This document shows positions 21,163-32,500 of a stretch of DNA of 64,000 nucleotides, in pieces; within the stretch, counting starts at the first letter, position 1; every line of letters starts with the position of its first letter. This DNA is from Clonostachys chloroleuca. Taxonomy: Eukaryota; Ascomycota; Sordariomycetes; Hypocreales; Bionectriaceae. A program made the position numbers and the translations under genes. The stretch is taken from NCBI GenBank assembly GCA_037952775.1, contig JBANAY010000004.1:11966001-12030000 (forward strand), read 5' to 3'. The notes under the pieces were generated by a model. It ran no database searches and was not told where the DNA came from. It saw only the letters and a list, made by a program, of their open reading frames with translations.

Positions 21163-23089
21163 ATGCTGTCCAGAGCTTTGTGTCTGAGCGCCTCGGCGTC
21201 CCGAGCTGGAAGCTTGGCCACCGCTGCGAGGAGACAGAGGTAAGGATATCCTCCCACATCTCTCCAGACATCCACCACATAATCTTTTTTTGATTTTGAA
21301 TTTTCGTCTTTTTTTCCCAATTGGAGATCAATGCTAACGAGATTTCGCTTCCTCCCACAGCCGTCTCTTCTCGTCGACCACCGCTTTCCGCAAGGATGAG
21401 ACCCTCAACAAGGTCTCCTCTAACATCACACAGCCCAAGTCCCAGGGTGCCTCCCAGGCCATGTTGTACGCCACTGGCCTGTCCGAGGACGACATGAACA
21501 AAGCGCAGGTCGGTATTTCCTCCGTCTGGTACGAGGGCAACCCCTGCAACATGCACTTGCTCGACCTCTCGAGCATCGTCGCCAAGTCCGTCAAGGACGT
21601 TGGGCTCGTCGGCTACCGCTTCAACACCATTGGTGTCAGTGACGGTATCTCCATGGGTACTACGGGAATGAGATACTCCCTGCAGAGCCGAGAGATCATC
21701 GCCGACAGTATCGAGACTGTTATGAACGGCCAGTGGTACGACGGCAACATCAGCTTGCCCGGTTGCGACAAGAACATGCCCGGTGTTGCTATGGCCATGG
21801 GCCGAGTCAACCGCCCCAGTATCATGGTCTACGGCGGAACCATCCAGCCTGGTTGCTCCAAGTCCGGCGAGTCCATTGACATCGTTTCCGCTTTCCAGGC
21901 CTACGGTCAATATATCTCTGGTCAGATCACCGAGGAGGAGCGCTTCGACATCATCCGAAACGCCTGCCCCGGTGGCGGTGCCTGCGGTGGCATGTACACT
22001 GCCAACACCATGGCCACGGCCATCGAGACTCTGGGTCTGACCCTCCCCGGCAGCAGCAGCTACCCCGCCGAGTCCAAGGAGAAGAAGCTCGAGTGCGAGA
22101 ACGTCGGCCCTGCCATCAGGAATATCCTCAAGGAGGACATCCGCCCCCGCGACATCCTCACCCGCGAGGCCTTCGAGGACGCCATGGTCATCACCACAAT
22201 CCTCGGAGGCAGCACCAACGCCGTCCTCCACCTCATCGCCATCGCCCACTCCGTCGGCATCAAGCTGACCATCGATGACTTCCAGGCCGTCACCGACCGC
22301 ACCCCCTTCCTGGCCGACCTCAAGCCCTCGGGCAAGTACGTCATGGCCGACATGCACAAGATCGGCGGCACCCCGGGCGTCCTCAAGTTCCTCCTCAAGG
22401 AGGGCCTCATCAAGGGCGACCGCATCACCGTCACGGGCAAGACCCTCAAGGAGAACGTCAAGGACGCCCCCGACGTCACCGAGGACCAGGACATCCTCCG
22501 CCCCATGAGCAACCCCATCAAGGCCACCGGCCACCTGGCCATCCTGCGCGGCTCCCTCGCCCCCGGCGGCGCCGTCGGCAAGATCACCGGCAAGGAGGGC
22601 ACCCGCTTCGAGGGTAAGGCGCGCGTCTACGAGTCCGAGTCCGACTTCATCGCCAGCCTCGAGCGCAACGAGATCAAGAAGGGCGAGAAGACCGTCGTCA
22701 TCATCCGCAACGACGGACCCAAGGGCGGGCCGGGGATGCCCGAGATGCTGAAGCCCTCGTCCGCCATCATGGGCGCCGGCCTAGGCAAGGACTGTGCCCT
22801 GCTGACCGACGGCCGCTTCTCCGGCGGTTCTCACGGGTTCCTGATCGGGCACATCGTGCCTGAGGCTATTGAGGGTGGTCCCATCGGTCTCGTCAAGGAC
22901 GGCGACGTTATCGTCATCGACGCGGATAAGAGGGTCGTCGACCTAGAGGTCCCTGAAGAGGAGATGGAGCGCAGGAGGAAAGCATGGGTCCAGCCTGAGC
23001 CCAGATACACCAGGGGCACGCTGAGCAAGTACGCCGCTCTCGTGAGCGACGCCAGTCACGGATGCGTGACGGATGGCAAGCTGGAGTAA
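21163..23089 (+). CDS. ILV3: Dihydroxy-acid dehydratase, mitochondrial
   Basis: Two exons (21163-21239, 21361-23089) give 601 residues. It converts 2,3-dihydroxy-acids to 2-keto acids, the shared step of valine, isoleucine and leucine synthesis, in the mitochondrial matrix. Seen: an Arg/Ser/Ala-rich presequence (M-L-S-R-A-L ... R-R-Q-S-R-L-F-S-S) split by the 121-nt intron; Fe-S ligand Cys in [15 protein letters not shown] and [20 protein letters not shown] near residue 485; and [11 protein letters not shown]. Codon third positions are strongly G/C biased, as in highly expressed genes. Length and motifs are complete with no frame problem. It converges on the acyltransferase gene. Confidence 0.97.
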
Positions 23090-23529
23090 AACACAAATAA
23101 ATAAAAAAAACAGGAAAAGGATGGCAACTAGCTCAGGAACGCAGGAAAGAGGAGGCGTCTTCCAATTGTTTATAAGTTATGTATTCTCAGGGTGCGGCAA
23201 GCCCGCGTTTGGTTAAAAGATTGGGGGCGTTTTGCCCTCTATGTGATACTGCAATGCAAGATTCATTCGACTTGATTTTACTTTCACAAATCTGAGCTAC
23301 TGATAACAAGTAATGGATTCGGTCTTCCATCTCCTAACCCCAACTTTGTAATTGCAAACTCCAGTCCTTCCACAAGCCAAAAACGTCAAGGGCAGACACA
23401 TAAACTCCTCCGGAATATGATTCTTCTTGCTATAATGCCAGACAGTATTGATATCTTCTTCCCCCCTTCTCCGTGTGTTGAATTATTTGTTTCATTTTAT
23501 CTTTTCACTCCTGAATTCCTTCGCACTGC
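23090..23529. other. 3' spacer between convergent ILV3 and acyltransferase genes
   Basis: AT-rich, begins with an A-rich tract after the ILV3 stop; no gene seen. Confidence 0.5.
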
Positions 23530-24560
23530 TTAAGCTTTCTTGGAATGAATAGCATTCACAAAGGCTTGCTTGTCCTTCATCGTCAGCCCGACTCTCTTCA
23601 CCCGACCAAGTCGTGCCAGGGCCTCTCCCACACGATCGAGAACCCGCTGCTCGGTTTCTGAAAGGGCCTCGCCACCGTCCCTCCGCCTAAGATTCCCCTG
23701 GCCATTGACGGCAGGGGAGGAGTCACCGTTGACCTGGACAGCGGAGGTGTTGACCTGACCTTCAGCGATACGGACTCGAATACAAGTTGTTGGACGAGAC
23801 AGGAGGTGCCACAAGAATGAAACCCATCGCCCGGGAACCGGGGTGGTGACCTCGGGAGGCGTGTAGCGAAGACTGACAGGGAATATGCTAACATCGGCCG
23901 GCGTCTGGAGAAGAGAAGGGCTGAACGGAAGGATCGCTTTGCCGTTGGTAGTGCCGCACTCGGGGAAGACGAGAATGACACGAGTAGGGTTCTCGGCCAG
24001 AAGATCTTTGATATCGATGAGGTTGGCATCTTTGGGAGGGGCTGTCTTGACAGGCCCCAGGGCGTTGGAAATTGCGCCGAGGAGGCCAACTCGCTGTACC
24101 TCTCGGGTGTTGGGGTAGGAGATGGTAAAGATGGGATCGAAGATAGCGGCGAGGTATACGGCGTCGATGGCACTGGTAAAGTTGGCGGCAATGACAGATC
24201 CGGGATGGGGGAATCGATGACGGGGTTGTTCGGCAAGGGTGCCACGTTTAACACCGTCGAGCTGGAGATCGATCCACCAGATACCTGGGATAGCCATCAA
24301 GCCCCAAAGAGCAATCTTCCGGATAAAGACGGGGAGCGGGAGCCAGTGGAAGAAGAGGAAGTAACAAAAGACGTATGAGAGGAAGAACGGGAGGCGGAAG
24401 ACAAAGAGGACAGTATGGGTGATGGCTGAAATCGGAGAGAGGGACGTCGAGACAGGGAGAAAAGGCGCAATGCCCGTGCCTATGTAGGAGTGTCAGCTGA
24501 GTATTGTATTATCGAAGCGAAGCCCGTACCTCGATCGCGAAACTGGCTGAACTTTTCCAT
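23530..24560 (-). CDS. LPA-acyltransferase-like membrane protein (LOA1/VPS66 type)
   Basis: Two exons (24560-24530, 24479-23530) with a 50-nt intron give 326 residues. Seen: a hydrophobic N-terminal half with two membrane segments, then an acyltransferase fold: N-F-T-S-A-I-D in the place of the N-H-x-x-x-x-D catalytic box, V-F-P-E-C-G-T-T-N-G for the F-P-E-G-T substrate motif, and I-F-P-V-S-L-R-Y. Known: relatives acylate lysophosphatidic acid in the ER and lipid droplets. The catalytic His is Phe; I believe this is a feature of the fungal subgroup rather than a private mutation, but that needs an alignment. A charged C-terminal tail follows. Confidence 0.75.
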
Positions 24561-25416
24561 CGTGGCTGGTTTGGAAGAACTGCGTGTCGCGTGCACGGTC
24601 TCAGTGACGTTGAGGATAGGTAGCTCTATATGACGGGTGCGGTGGGGGAGACGTAGGCAGGGCTACCGAGACATTTGAATACTATAAGCTGCGCACGCGA
24701 GGATGGTATATGTTGGACATGCAGGCAGAAGAAAGCGACGAAGATGTTGGGATCGAAACGGTGAGGCGCATGCAGAGAGTTTGGGGAATGGACGCAATGG
24801 CCTGGGTCCAAGCCAGCTGGTGCGTGCTGACTGACATGTGAAGTGAGCTGAGAGAATGTGGGCGAATGAATGTGGGGCTAACCACACACAAACGTCAACG
24901 TGTGGTGGGCTGCTTGTGCTTAGTCAACTTGCGCACTGGCCAGGTGCAGCCAACCAAGCGCTGATAAGGCCACGGGAGCTATCGGGGCGAGGCTGCAGGG
25001 ATGGAGCACTGAAGCACAGCGCCTGGATGCCACAGGCCATAACACGGTTGCCCGGCAGCCACAAACAAGACGGGGGCTCCCACGCATCGAGACAAACGGA
25101 ACGTAAACACGCCTCTTCACTAGGCGTATATCCAGAAGCCGGTTCCACTCTTTGTCGAGGCGCAACTCTGTCAAGCATCTCTAACGGTTTTCAACGACGG
25201 GACCGGCTTGCTTTGCTCTGCCTTCGCTTCCCAGCACACGGCCTCGCTCTACAAGCTGGACTCACGGCGCCACAGCTCGACGCGCACCTCACGATCGACA
25301 AACATCCGATACCCCTTCCTCCCATCCACCGCAAGCGAACTCGATGATCTAACCAATACTCAATTCCTACGTTGCCTTACCCTTCCCCGAGAAACACCAA
25401 CAGACCTGTCGACGCA
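24561..25416. other. Divergent promoter of the acyltransferase and kinesin genes
   Basis: No gene seen; several overlapping short frames on both strands. It holds both 5' regions. Confidence 0.5.
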
Positions 25417-28400
25417 ATGGAGGTCTCAGAACAGCAGGTTGGTCAATGGCTGTCGTGAGGCGCTACCGCAGATCTGGGAAACTGACCTCCTTTCAGCGCA
25501 TCATGCGAAGCTCCAAGATCAGCCGCCTTCCCGCTCCCAAATCTTCCCAGGAATCCGGGGGTCTCGTCGAAATGACTGAGTCGCAAAACAATTCTCGAAT
25601 TCAATCGACCATCCAGACCTACGGGAAATCCTCAATTCAGGGCCTGAAGCGCGAGACGCCCCAGCCAGGTAATGACGTACCGCCCTCACCAGAGAAATCA
25701 TACGACGACATGGCGAGCCAAGTCACTAACCCCATCCTTTCCTGAGCAGCAACTCAGTCAGAAGCAAAACGAAAACAGTTGGCAGAGCGGGTTGGGGAAT
25801 ATCCACGCAAGACTGGGCTCACGGGGCCTGCAGCGGGGACCCGATCGAACGTACAGGGTATCGCGCTGGTTGCGGTGTCTGGTGCGTCTGGGGTGAGTGA
25901 CTATTCCGATCGCCTCAACATCTTTTTTCCCCTCCCACGACTGCGGTCATTCATGAATTTTCGCCCGCCTCCACGCCGTTGTACTTCTCTTAAAACATTT
26001 GCCTCCTTCATTTGATCCTCCCCTCCCACCGGCTAAATTGTTCTGCTGTTCAATTTATTATGCCCGCGACCTGTGACCAGGGGATTGCCGATTCTTTGTG
26101 TGACCGCCTATTGCCGTGCAGCTGCATAATGGTGTGCACACATTTTGAGGTCTTCTCTTGCGAATAGTGTCACAACAGCCACGGCTGGAAAAGCCTCCGC
26201 GTCGCTGGCCAAGCGTCATGCAGATGCAGGCTGCCTTGAGGTCGACAACCAAATTATGCATGAAGACTCGTCCTCGACAGACGAACCGCAATCTCCTCTG
26301 GGCATTCTGCAGCTCTTGCGGAATGTCCAGCGGAGGCTAGCATTGCATGATGAAGACCACAGTCCTCGGGTCAGCCTCTACATCGAGGCTGCAATTCGAA
26401 ACTGCCTCATGACCCAGCACCACAATCACAGAACAGTACTGCCGCCTTTCCCCAAATCACAATACCTTGCGTCCACTTTGCACTTCTTGCGTCATTCGCC
26501 CGCTACGCGTTTACTGACCCCTCCACAGCTTAAGCCGCCAACCACGTACCAACCATCCCGACAAGCATCTAGTACATCCAGCACATCCTCATCGTCGACC
26601 AACAGCTTCAACAAGAGCATCGGTCCCCCTCGCAGTAACACTCTCGATCGTCCGAAGACGTCCCGCAACAATGCCCGCCCCATTCACACCCGATCCAAGA
26701 GCCAGGCCGCCACAAGACCCCGCACCGCACACGGGCTATATGAGGAGGAAAGGCATGAGCCACCCTCCAAGACTCAGAGTACGAGACTTCTATCCCAATC
26801 CCTACAGACAACACAACAGCTGCACAACCCTAAAACGAGATCGGAGCCCGCTGCTACGACTCGCCTACCACCCATCACCAACTCGAGAGAAAGCTCTCTC
26901 AACAAATGGTTTGCGGGGCTCAGTCTCGAAGACCGAAATTCGTCCCACGGGGGTCAAGTGATCCCACCAACCTCGTCTCGCCACCGATCTGAAATTCCAT
27001 GTCCTCCCACCCTGCCCCAGGCTACTCCTAGGCGGTTCGTCAAGGAAAAGGGGAGCGGCATCGGCAACATCAAGCTCTCACGCCCGATCACGACGGCTGA
27101 ACCCTAGAACGCACCTCAACAGTCGCCGAGCAAGAAGCAGTTTGATGAAAAATTTCAGCGGTTCGGCGAGACAATCACCACTTTCAAATCATGCAACTCG
27201 CCCTTGAAACAGCCCTCCCCACAGCGTTTTTGTTGAAGACATCTGACTTACGTGGTTTTACAGCTTTCGATGTGGATGGCCGAGTAGGCGACATGGAGAA
27301 TCAGTTCAAGGAGCTGAAGGACATGGTCAATAACACCCTCAGCGAGAGAAAAGGCCATGTTGACGCCCTTGAACTGGCCAAAGGCAGAGGTAGGTAGTCG
27401 TCGGCAATGAGGTGAAGAAGTGTCTCACGAGCTAACGTATATCAGTAACCGAACTAGAACGTGAAAGAGAGAGGCTTGAAAGCCGAAACGAGCGTCTTAG
27501 AAACGAAGCTGATGGGGCCAAGGACGACCTTCGCCATCTCCATCACGAATTAGAGAGACAGAAATGGGAATCAAATCGCCAGATCGAGGACCTAAACCGC
27601 CAACACCGAGAGACTGTCGAGGATCTCTCCCGCCAACATCGCAGTGCCGTCGACGATCTTAGCAAAGAGCTTGATTATCTCAAAGACCAGGAATCCAAGG
27701 AGCACCAACAACGAATAGAAGGACTTACCCGCCACTACCAACAGGAGCTCGATGATGAGCGCCAAAAGAAGGAGCGCGAGATTAAAGATCTGCGGCTACG
27801 ACTAGGTAATGAGCACGACGACATGAACAGCGCCATGCAGCGCAAAGACAGAGAGATGCAAGAAATGCGTTCTGCAATGGAGGGTCTACGATCTGATCTA
27901 GAGCGTGAAAGGGCACTCAAGAGCAGCTTGCAGACAAATATTGCAGAGTTGTCTGCATCAAATACCACTCTGGAGGCCAAGATCAACTCACTTCGCTCGC
28001 AAGTCGAGTTTCTCGAGTCAGACAGCAAGGCACAGTCTGATTCATTTGCCAATATGGAGGCTCGCCTTCAAGATGCCATGCGCATTGCCGAGGAAGCTCG
28101 ACAGAAACTCATCAAGGAGGAGACGGAGAGACGTGTGCTTTTCAACAAGTATCAAGAACTCAAGGGAAACATCCGAGTCATGTGCAGAGTTCGGCCTATT
28201 CTGCACCAGTCAGAAGGAGAACAGGCCGGCATGTCCTTCCCTGATGAAAAGACTTCTGCTGAAATCGTTCTGGCCGGGCCAGAGGAGAAGAGCAGCCTTG
28301 GGCACATTACTCGAAAGAACTATCCCTTTGAGTTTGACCGTGTTTTCGTCCCCGGCACGCAGAATGAAGAGGTCTTTGGAGAAATTTCCCAGCTTGTGCA

Positions 28401-29277
28401 GAGCGCCTTGGACGGGTACAATGTATGTATCTTCTGTTACGGCCAGACCGGATCAGGAAAGACACACACCATGTCATCAAGCGATGGCATGATTCCCAAA
28501 GCCACGCACATGATTTACGATACCATCACCAAACTCAAGGAGAAGTCATGGGAATACAGTATGGAGGGCTCATTCGTGGAGGTTTACAACGAAGAACTGA
28601 ACGATCTTCTCACTCCAAACGATCACCACCATAAATCAAAGAAGCTGGAGATTCGGCACGATGACGCCCGCAAGCAGACAACCATCCTGAACTGCAAGAC
28701 GGTGCCTCTGAATTCTGCATTGAGTGTCGAGACGATGCTCCAGGAAGCACAAAAGAATCGATCGGTGGCAGCCACCAAAGCCAATGAGCGATCATCACGG
28801 TCTCATAGCATATTCATTCTGAAGCTCATTGGCGAGAACTATGCCACCGGCGAGCGCTGCGAGGGTACCCTGAACTTGGTTGATTTGGCCGGTTCGGAGC
28901 GATTGAAGCACTCACAGGCCGAGGGTGATCGAAAGAGGGAGACTCAGAACATCAACAAGAGTCTGAGCTGTCTAGGCGATGTCATCGAAGCCCTTGGCAA
29001 GGGTTCCGGGCACATTCCTTACCGAAACTCCAAGTTGACACATCTTCTGCAATACAGTCTAGGAGGGAACAGCAAGACGCTCATGTTCGTAATGGTCTCC
29101 CCTCTGGAGACTCATTTGAAGGAAACCTTGACAAGTTTGAGGTTCGCAACAAAGGTGAGATTGATACACATCGTGGGGAGTGGACAACTCGGTTTACTAA
29201 CAAATATTTCTCAGGTCCACAATACCCATATTGGTACCGCAAAAGCGACGAAAAAGATAAAAGCCAGCGACTATTAG
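25417..29277 (+). CDS. Kinesin-14, C-terminal motor (KlpA/Kar3 type)
   Basis: Minus-end-directed microtubule motor of spindle and cytoplasm. Seen: first exons 25417-25437, 25497-25668 and from 25750 encode M-R-S-S-K-I-S-R-L-P-A-P and K-R-K-Q-L-A-E-R; a variable Ser/Pro-rich tail follows to about 27100; then a long coiled coil (27446-28150), the kinesin-14 neck E-L-K-G-N-I-R-V-M-C-R-V-R-P, P-loop G-Q-T-G-S-G-K-T near 28441, switch I N-E-R-S-S-R-S-H-S, switch II L-V-D-L-A-G-S-E-R. The last exon 29215-29277 encodes V-H-N-T-H-I-G-T-A-K. Introns 27390-27445 and 29155-29214 are certain. The 25893-27390 part is not fully resolved: an in-frame TAG at 27105 and a frame change near 27227 may be introns (27039 donor; a 38-nt gap 27226-27262) or defects. 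The motor itself is intact. Confidence 0.85.
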
Positions 29278-30205
29278 GAGCAGCTGGAAACAGTTATGAG
29301 AAAATTGACAATCTTCAAAAGGAGTTCATAGAACTCCATCACGCTCGAGCTCAGCACAATGAGGTTTTTTGGTTTTAGCGACGGTGTGGCTCGGCGGCGC
29401 TATGAGTGGACCACCTTGGCACAGGATGGTGGGAGGAATCAAGGGTGATTGGCGAATTAAAGAAAGCAGGCAGACATTGTTGGTATATGTTTTACTTTTG
29501 GACGGAGTTGTCGGAGCATTTGGCTGCTGTCCGCATCATTTGTTTTGGAGCGTTTCTTTCATGCGGTTCATCGGCGCACTCAAGAGAGAAAGGCTTAAGA
29601 TCATTCGCACCTTTGTAATGTTCTTCGATGGAGTTGGAAAATATTGGTAGAAGAAATGATTATGACATGACATATATACATCACATGCCACAAGGTCAGT
29701 AGTGTGATTGGGCTGGTTTTAATGAATGGGCCAAATGATTAAAAGCTGCCAGCTGTAGCCTAAGGTGAATTCTGCAGTCATCTCTTTTGAATTGACTGGC
29801 AGAAGATCATGTGGTTATGAGCATTCGTGCATGGCCCTTGTGCCTACCCTAGACATGACGCCAGTACAACTTTATTCGACAATGGGAACATTGGAACATC
29901 ACTTGATTCATTATTGAAGGCGGGGTTTCATGTTACATGAAGGCTTCGGGGAACTTTTGTCGAGTTTTTGACTTGCTCTTTTTATTCACTGTTGAGGTCG
30001 GGCGATAATCCACGGTTGCCTGCTTGAAGGGCAGGTATCGACCACGAACCTTCTCATGGAGGCCGCTGCCTAGGCATCACATTTAGGCCTGAAGAAGATT
30101 CCCAGTCTACCTACCTAAGTACAATAGTACCTTAGGTAAGTTATATAATGAAAATAAGCTTGCAACTCCATCAGCGAAGTGGTGACACTTGACGCAAAAA
30201 TGCCC

Positions 30206-30270
30206 GCTCCTCCACGAGGTGGAGGAGCCTTCGCTTTTGTTTTGGCCTGGTGACCCTGGTTCGAATCCCT
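30206..30270 (+). repeat. Hairpin plus T-loop-like element, copy 1
   Basis: Seen: a perfect 10-bp stem gctcctccac/gtggaggagc with a 3-nt loop, followed by ccttcgcttttg, 20 variable bases and ttcgaatcc. The last motif resembles the tRNA B box, but no cloverleaf or A box can be folded, so it is not called a tRNA. Confidence 0.6.
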
Positions 30271-30525
30271 TCGCATTTGCCTGGTTTCTTTTTCGAACAA
30301 TTCGCTGTCGATATTTTGATTATTTTTGAAAGAGGGAATGGATTTGTAGATAAGGTATGCATTTATCTGTGTGTAAAAAAGGTAAATGTTGGTAGGGGAT
30401 GCGCAGTGGCTAAACTTGATACCTCAATAGCAATTAGATATATATACTAAAAATTGATTTCGTATGCCGGTGAAGTAGCGAGCCTCTTTAGAAACTCTCG
30501 TCAGAGAAGTCTTTGATTAAGCCCC

Positions 30526-30592
30526 GCTTTCCACTTCGGTGGGAAGCCTTCGCTTTTGGCATTTTGTCCCCCCAAGTCGTCACTTCGAATCC
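30526..30592 (+). repeat. Hairpin plus T-loop-like element, copy 2
   Basis: Same plan as copy 1, 320 bp upstream: a 9-bp stem gctttccac/gtgggaagc around ttcg (with one G-T pair and a changed sequence), then the identical ccttcgcttttg, 25 variable bases and ttcgaatcc. Stem bases differ between copies while pairing is kept, which suggests selection on structure or an RNA-derived repeat. Confidence 0.6.
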
Positions 30593-31296
30593 GGAGCGAG
30601 CCAAATTTGGTTCTATTTTTTTTTCCCCTTGGTCTTTTTTTTCTATCCTCACGCTTTTCAAATATGATAGAAATACTTGCTATGTGGTCTATATTTCCAT
30701 TGAGAGTGTTCCCAACTCAGTCTGCATTTGCCCGTAGAGGCCCTCATAGAGTTGTCCAGTGGTCCAAGGAAAAGGCCTGAAGGCTATCAACGGCCCTTGG
30801 CAAAGAAAAGGTTTTATCTGCAACGTTGTTGATATTTTTCTAAATGTCTTGAAATCGCATTAGCTTTGATTGAGAGGTATGAAATGAAGACTCTCTCCCG
30901 TTGGTCTCTCTTGCTGGTTGGGGCTGCATCTCCCCGTGTCTAGAGCTGCTGTTACGGGTGCCGACGTCAAAATTTATATGTTGGCCAACAGACCGTCACC
31001 AACCAACAATCACTTCCCACCCACCTCAAACAAGGCCCATCATTTTTACGCTCGCTCGTTCCCCAACCCTGGCCGCTATGGTACATTGTTTTCTATACCA
31101 CAGTTGGGCGTGAACAGGACGTTTTCATTTAGCACTATCATTGCCATCTTGCATTGGCTAGATTTCTCTTGACCCAGATGGAGATGTCGATTCAGCCGCC
31201 TTGACGTGCTCCCAATTCTCTTCTCCCGACATACGCGACATATCACTAGTCTCCACGACAGGCAGCCACAACGGGCCACCGTGCAATCCGAAAACC

Positions 31297-32153
31297 ATGA
31301 GCCAAGCAAGCTCCAACGGCCTCAAAGGGTCCATGTGGGCTTCCAGCAGCACCCGACCGTACACATACTACAGACCAGACCCGCGTCCGCGTTCCGTCCC
31401 CCTCTCGCCCTCCCCCAACGACGCCCACCGATCGAGCAGCAACAACAGCCCGGCCCCCAACGGCTCGACGACCTTCCTCACCCCCGCGCCGGCTCCCACC
31501 ATCGCCACCGCCCCGACCAGATCCTCGGCGGTCCTGCCCCCCAGCCTCGCCCTGCACCGGCTGGAGCAGACGTGCCTGCGGCTGCGGTGGAAGTCGATCG
31601 ACCTGGACAACGCGTGGCGGCGAGCGCAGAGCCCCGGGGAAGGGGGCTGGGCGCCCGAGCACGCCGAGGGCAACTTCAAGGTGGATTTCTACGAGTTCTA
31701 CGCCTGGATTGAGCAGGCGCTCGTGCTGCTGCTGCAGCGCATCTTCGGGGTGGAGATCTCGTCCGGGCGAGGAAGGGGGGACCGTGGTCGGGTGCAGGCG
31801 CGGCAGACCACTCGTTCCATCATAACGTACTTGCGGCGCTGGAGGAGGAGGGGAACCCGCTGAGGGGGGTGCTGGGGTCTGGGGAGGTGCGGCATGCCCT
31901 GTGGAAGGCCAAGGAGCTGCGGAACAGGTGGAAGGACGCGGCGGCGGGGGAGAAGGAGACGCCGCCGCTGAGGATGTACGACTTGAGCTGGATCGTGGGG
32001 AACATCCTGGCGGGGTTGGAGGCAGCGTATGGGGTTGCGGCTGGGAAGGTAAGGGAGCTGGAGGAGGCTGAAAAGGGCGGCTCGGCTGAGGCAACGGTCG
32101 AGGATCAAGGATGGGATTGGATGGTGGAAGACAGCATGGACTGGGAGGCATAG
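31297..32153 (+). CDS. Conserved fungal protein of unknown function, one frameshift
   Basis: The ATG at 31297 opens a frame with a Ser/Pro-rich N-terminus, then a compact domain (H-R-L-E-Q-T-C-L-R-L-R-W-K, F-Y-E-F-Y-A-W-I-E-Q-A-L) that ends in chance residues past 31780. In the next frame the text continues as H-H-N-V-L-A-A-L-E-E-E-G-N-P-L and A-L-W-K-A-K-E-L-R-N-R-W-K-D, ending at 32153. One more G in the six-G run at 31775-31780 would join them into about 285 residues. No intron with compatible phase does this. The C-terminus is acidic (D-W-M-V-E-D-S). I know similar unnamed proteins in Sordariomycetes but no function. GC is high for the window. Confidence 0.65.
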
Positions 32154-32500
32154 GAGAGCCCAGGACGCTCAAGAACGATGCGATATGGCTTTAGATGGAG
32201 ACTGAATGTCAGAGGAGCCCTTTGGAAAACTTAGGTGTGGGAGTTATGGGAAGTAGCAAGGCGTTTTTGTTGGAATATTGGGAATTTGGGTTCATGAGCG
32301 AGCAAGCGAGCGGCGATATCTCTGTTCTTTGGGCATCTAGATAGATTGGCGATGGAACTTATTCACACACATAGGCATATAGAGAGGTGCATCTAGCAGA
32401 GACAGACCGGAAAGTGTCCTAGACACTGCTTTCGAGTGGTCTTGGAAACAATCTCTAGGAAATTTTTGTAATATTACATTGGAATCTAGATACAGCAAGT
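32154..32500. other. 3' spacer between convergent genes
   Basis: No gene seen; flanked by the 3' ends of the unnamed protein gene and the glycosylase gene. Confidence 0.5.

Larger units (their letters stand above)
29278..31296. other. 2 kb spacer holding a duplicated hairpin element
   Basis: AT-rich, with no protein gene. Two copies of a structured element lie at 30206-30270 and 30526-30592 (listed separately). Frames at 29369-29650 and 30513-30780 have no coding character. Confidence 0.5.

Noticed and set aside
21161..22534. 457-codon open frame on the minus strand
   Set aside because: Antisense to ILV3 in a region with G/C third positions; Gly/Val/Asp-rich composition is the shadow of that codon bias.
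30250..30275. tRNA gene suggested by ggttcgaatcc
   Set aside because: No A box, T stem or acceptor stem folds around it.
31246..32172. 308-codon Pro-rich frame on the minus strand
   Set aside because: Antisense shadow of the GC-rich unnamed gene; no domain.
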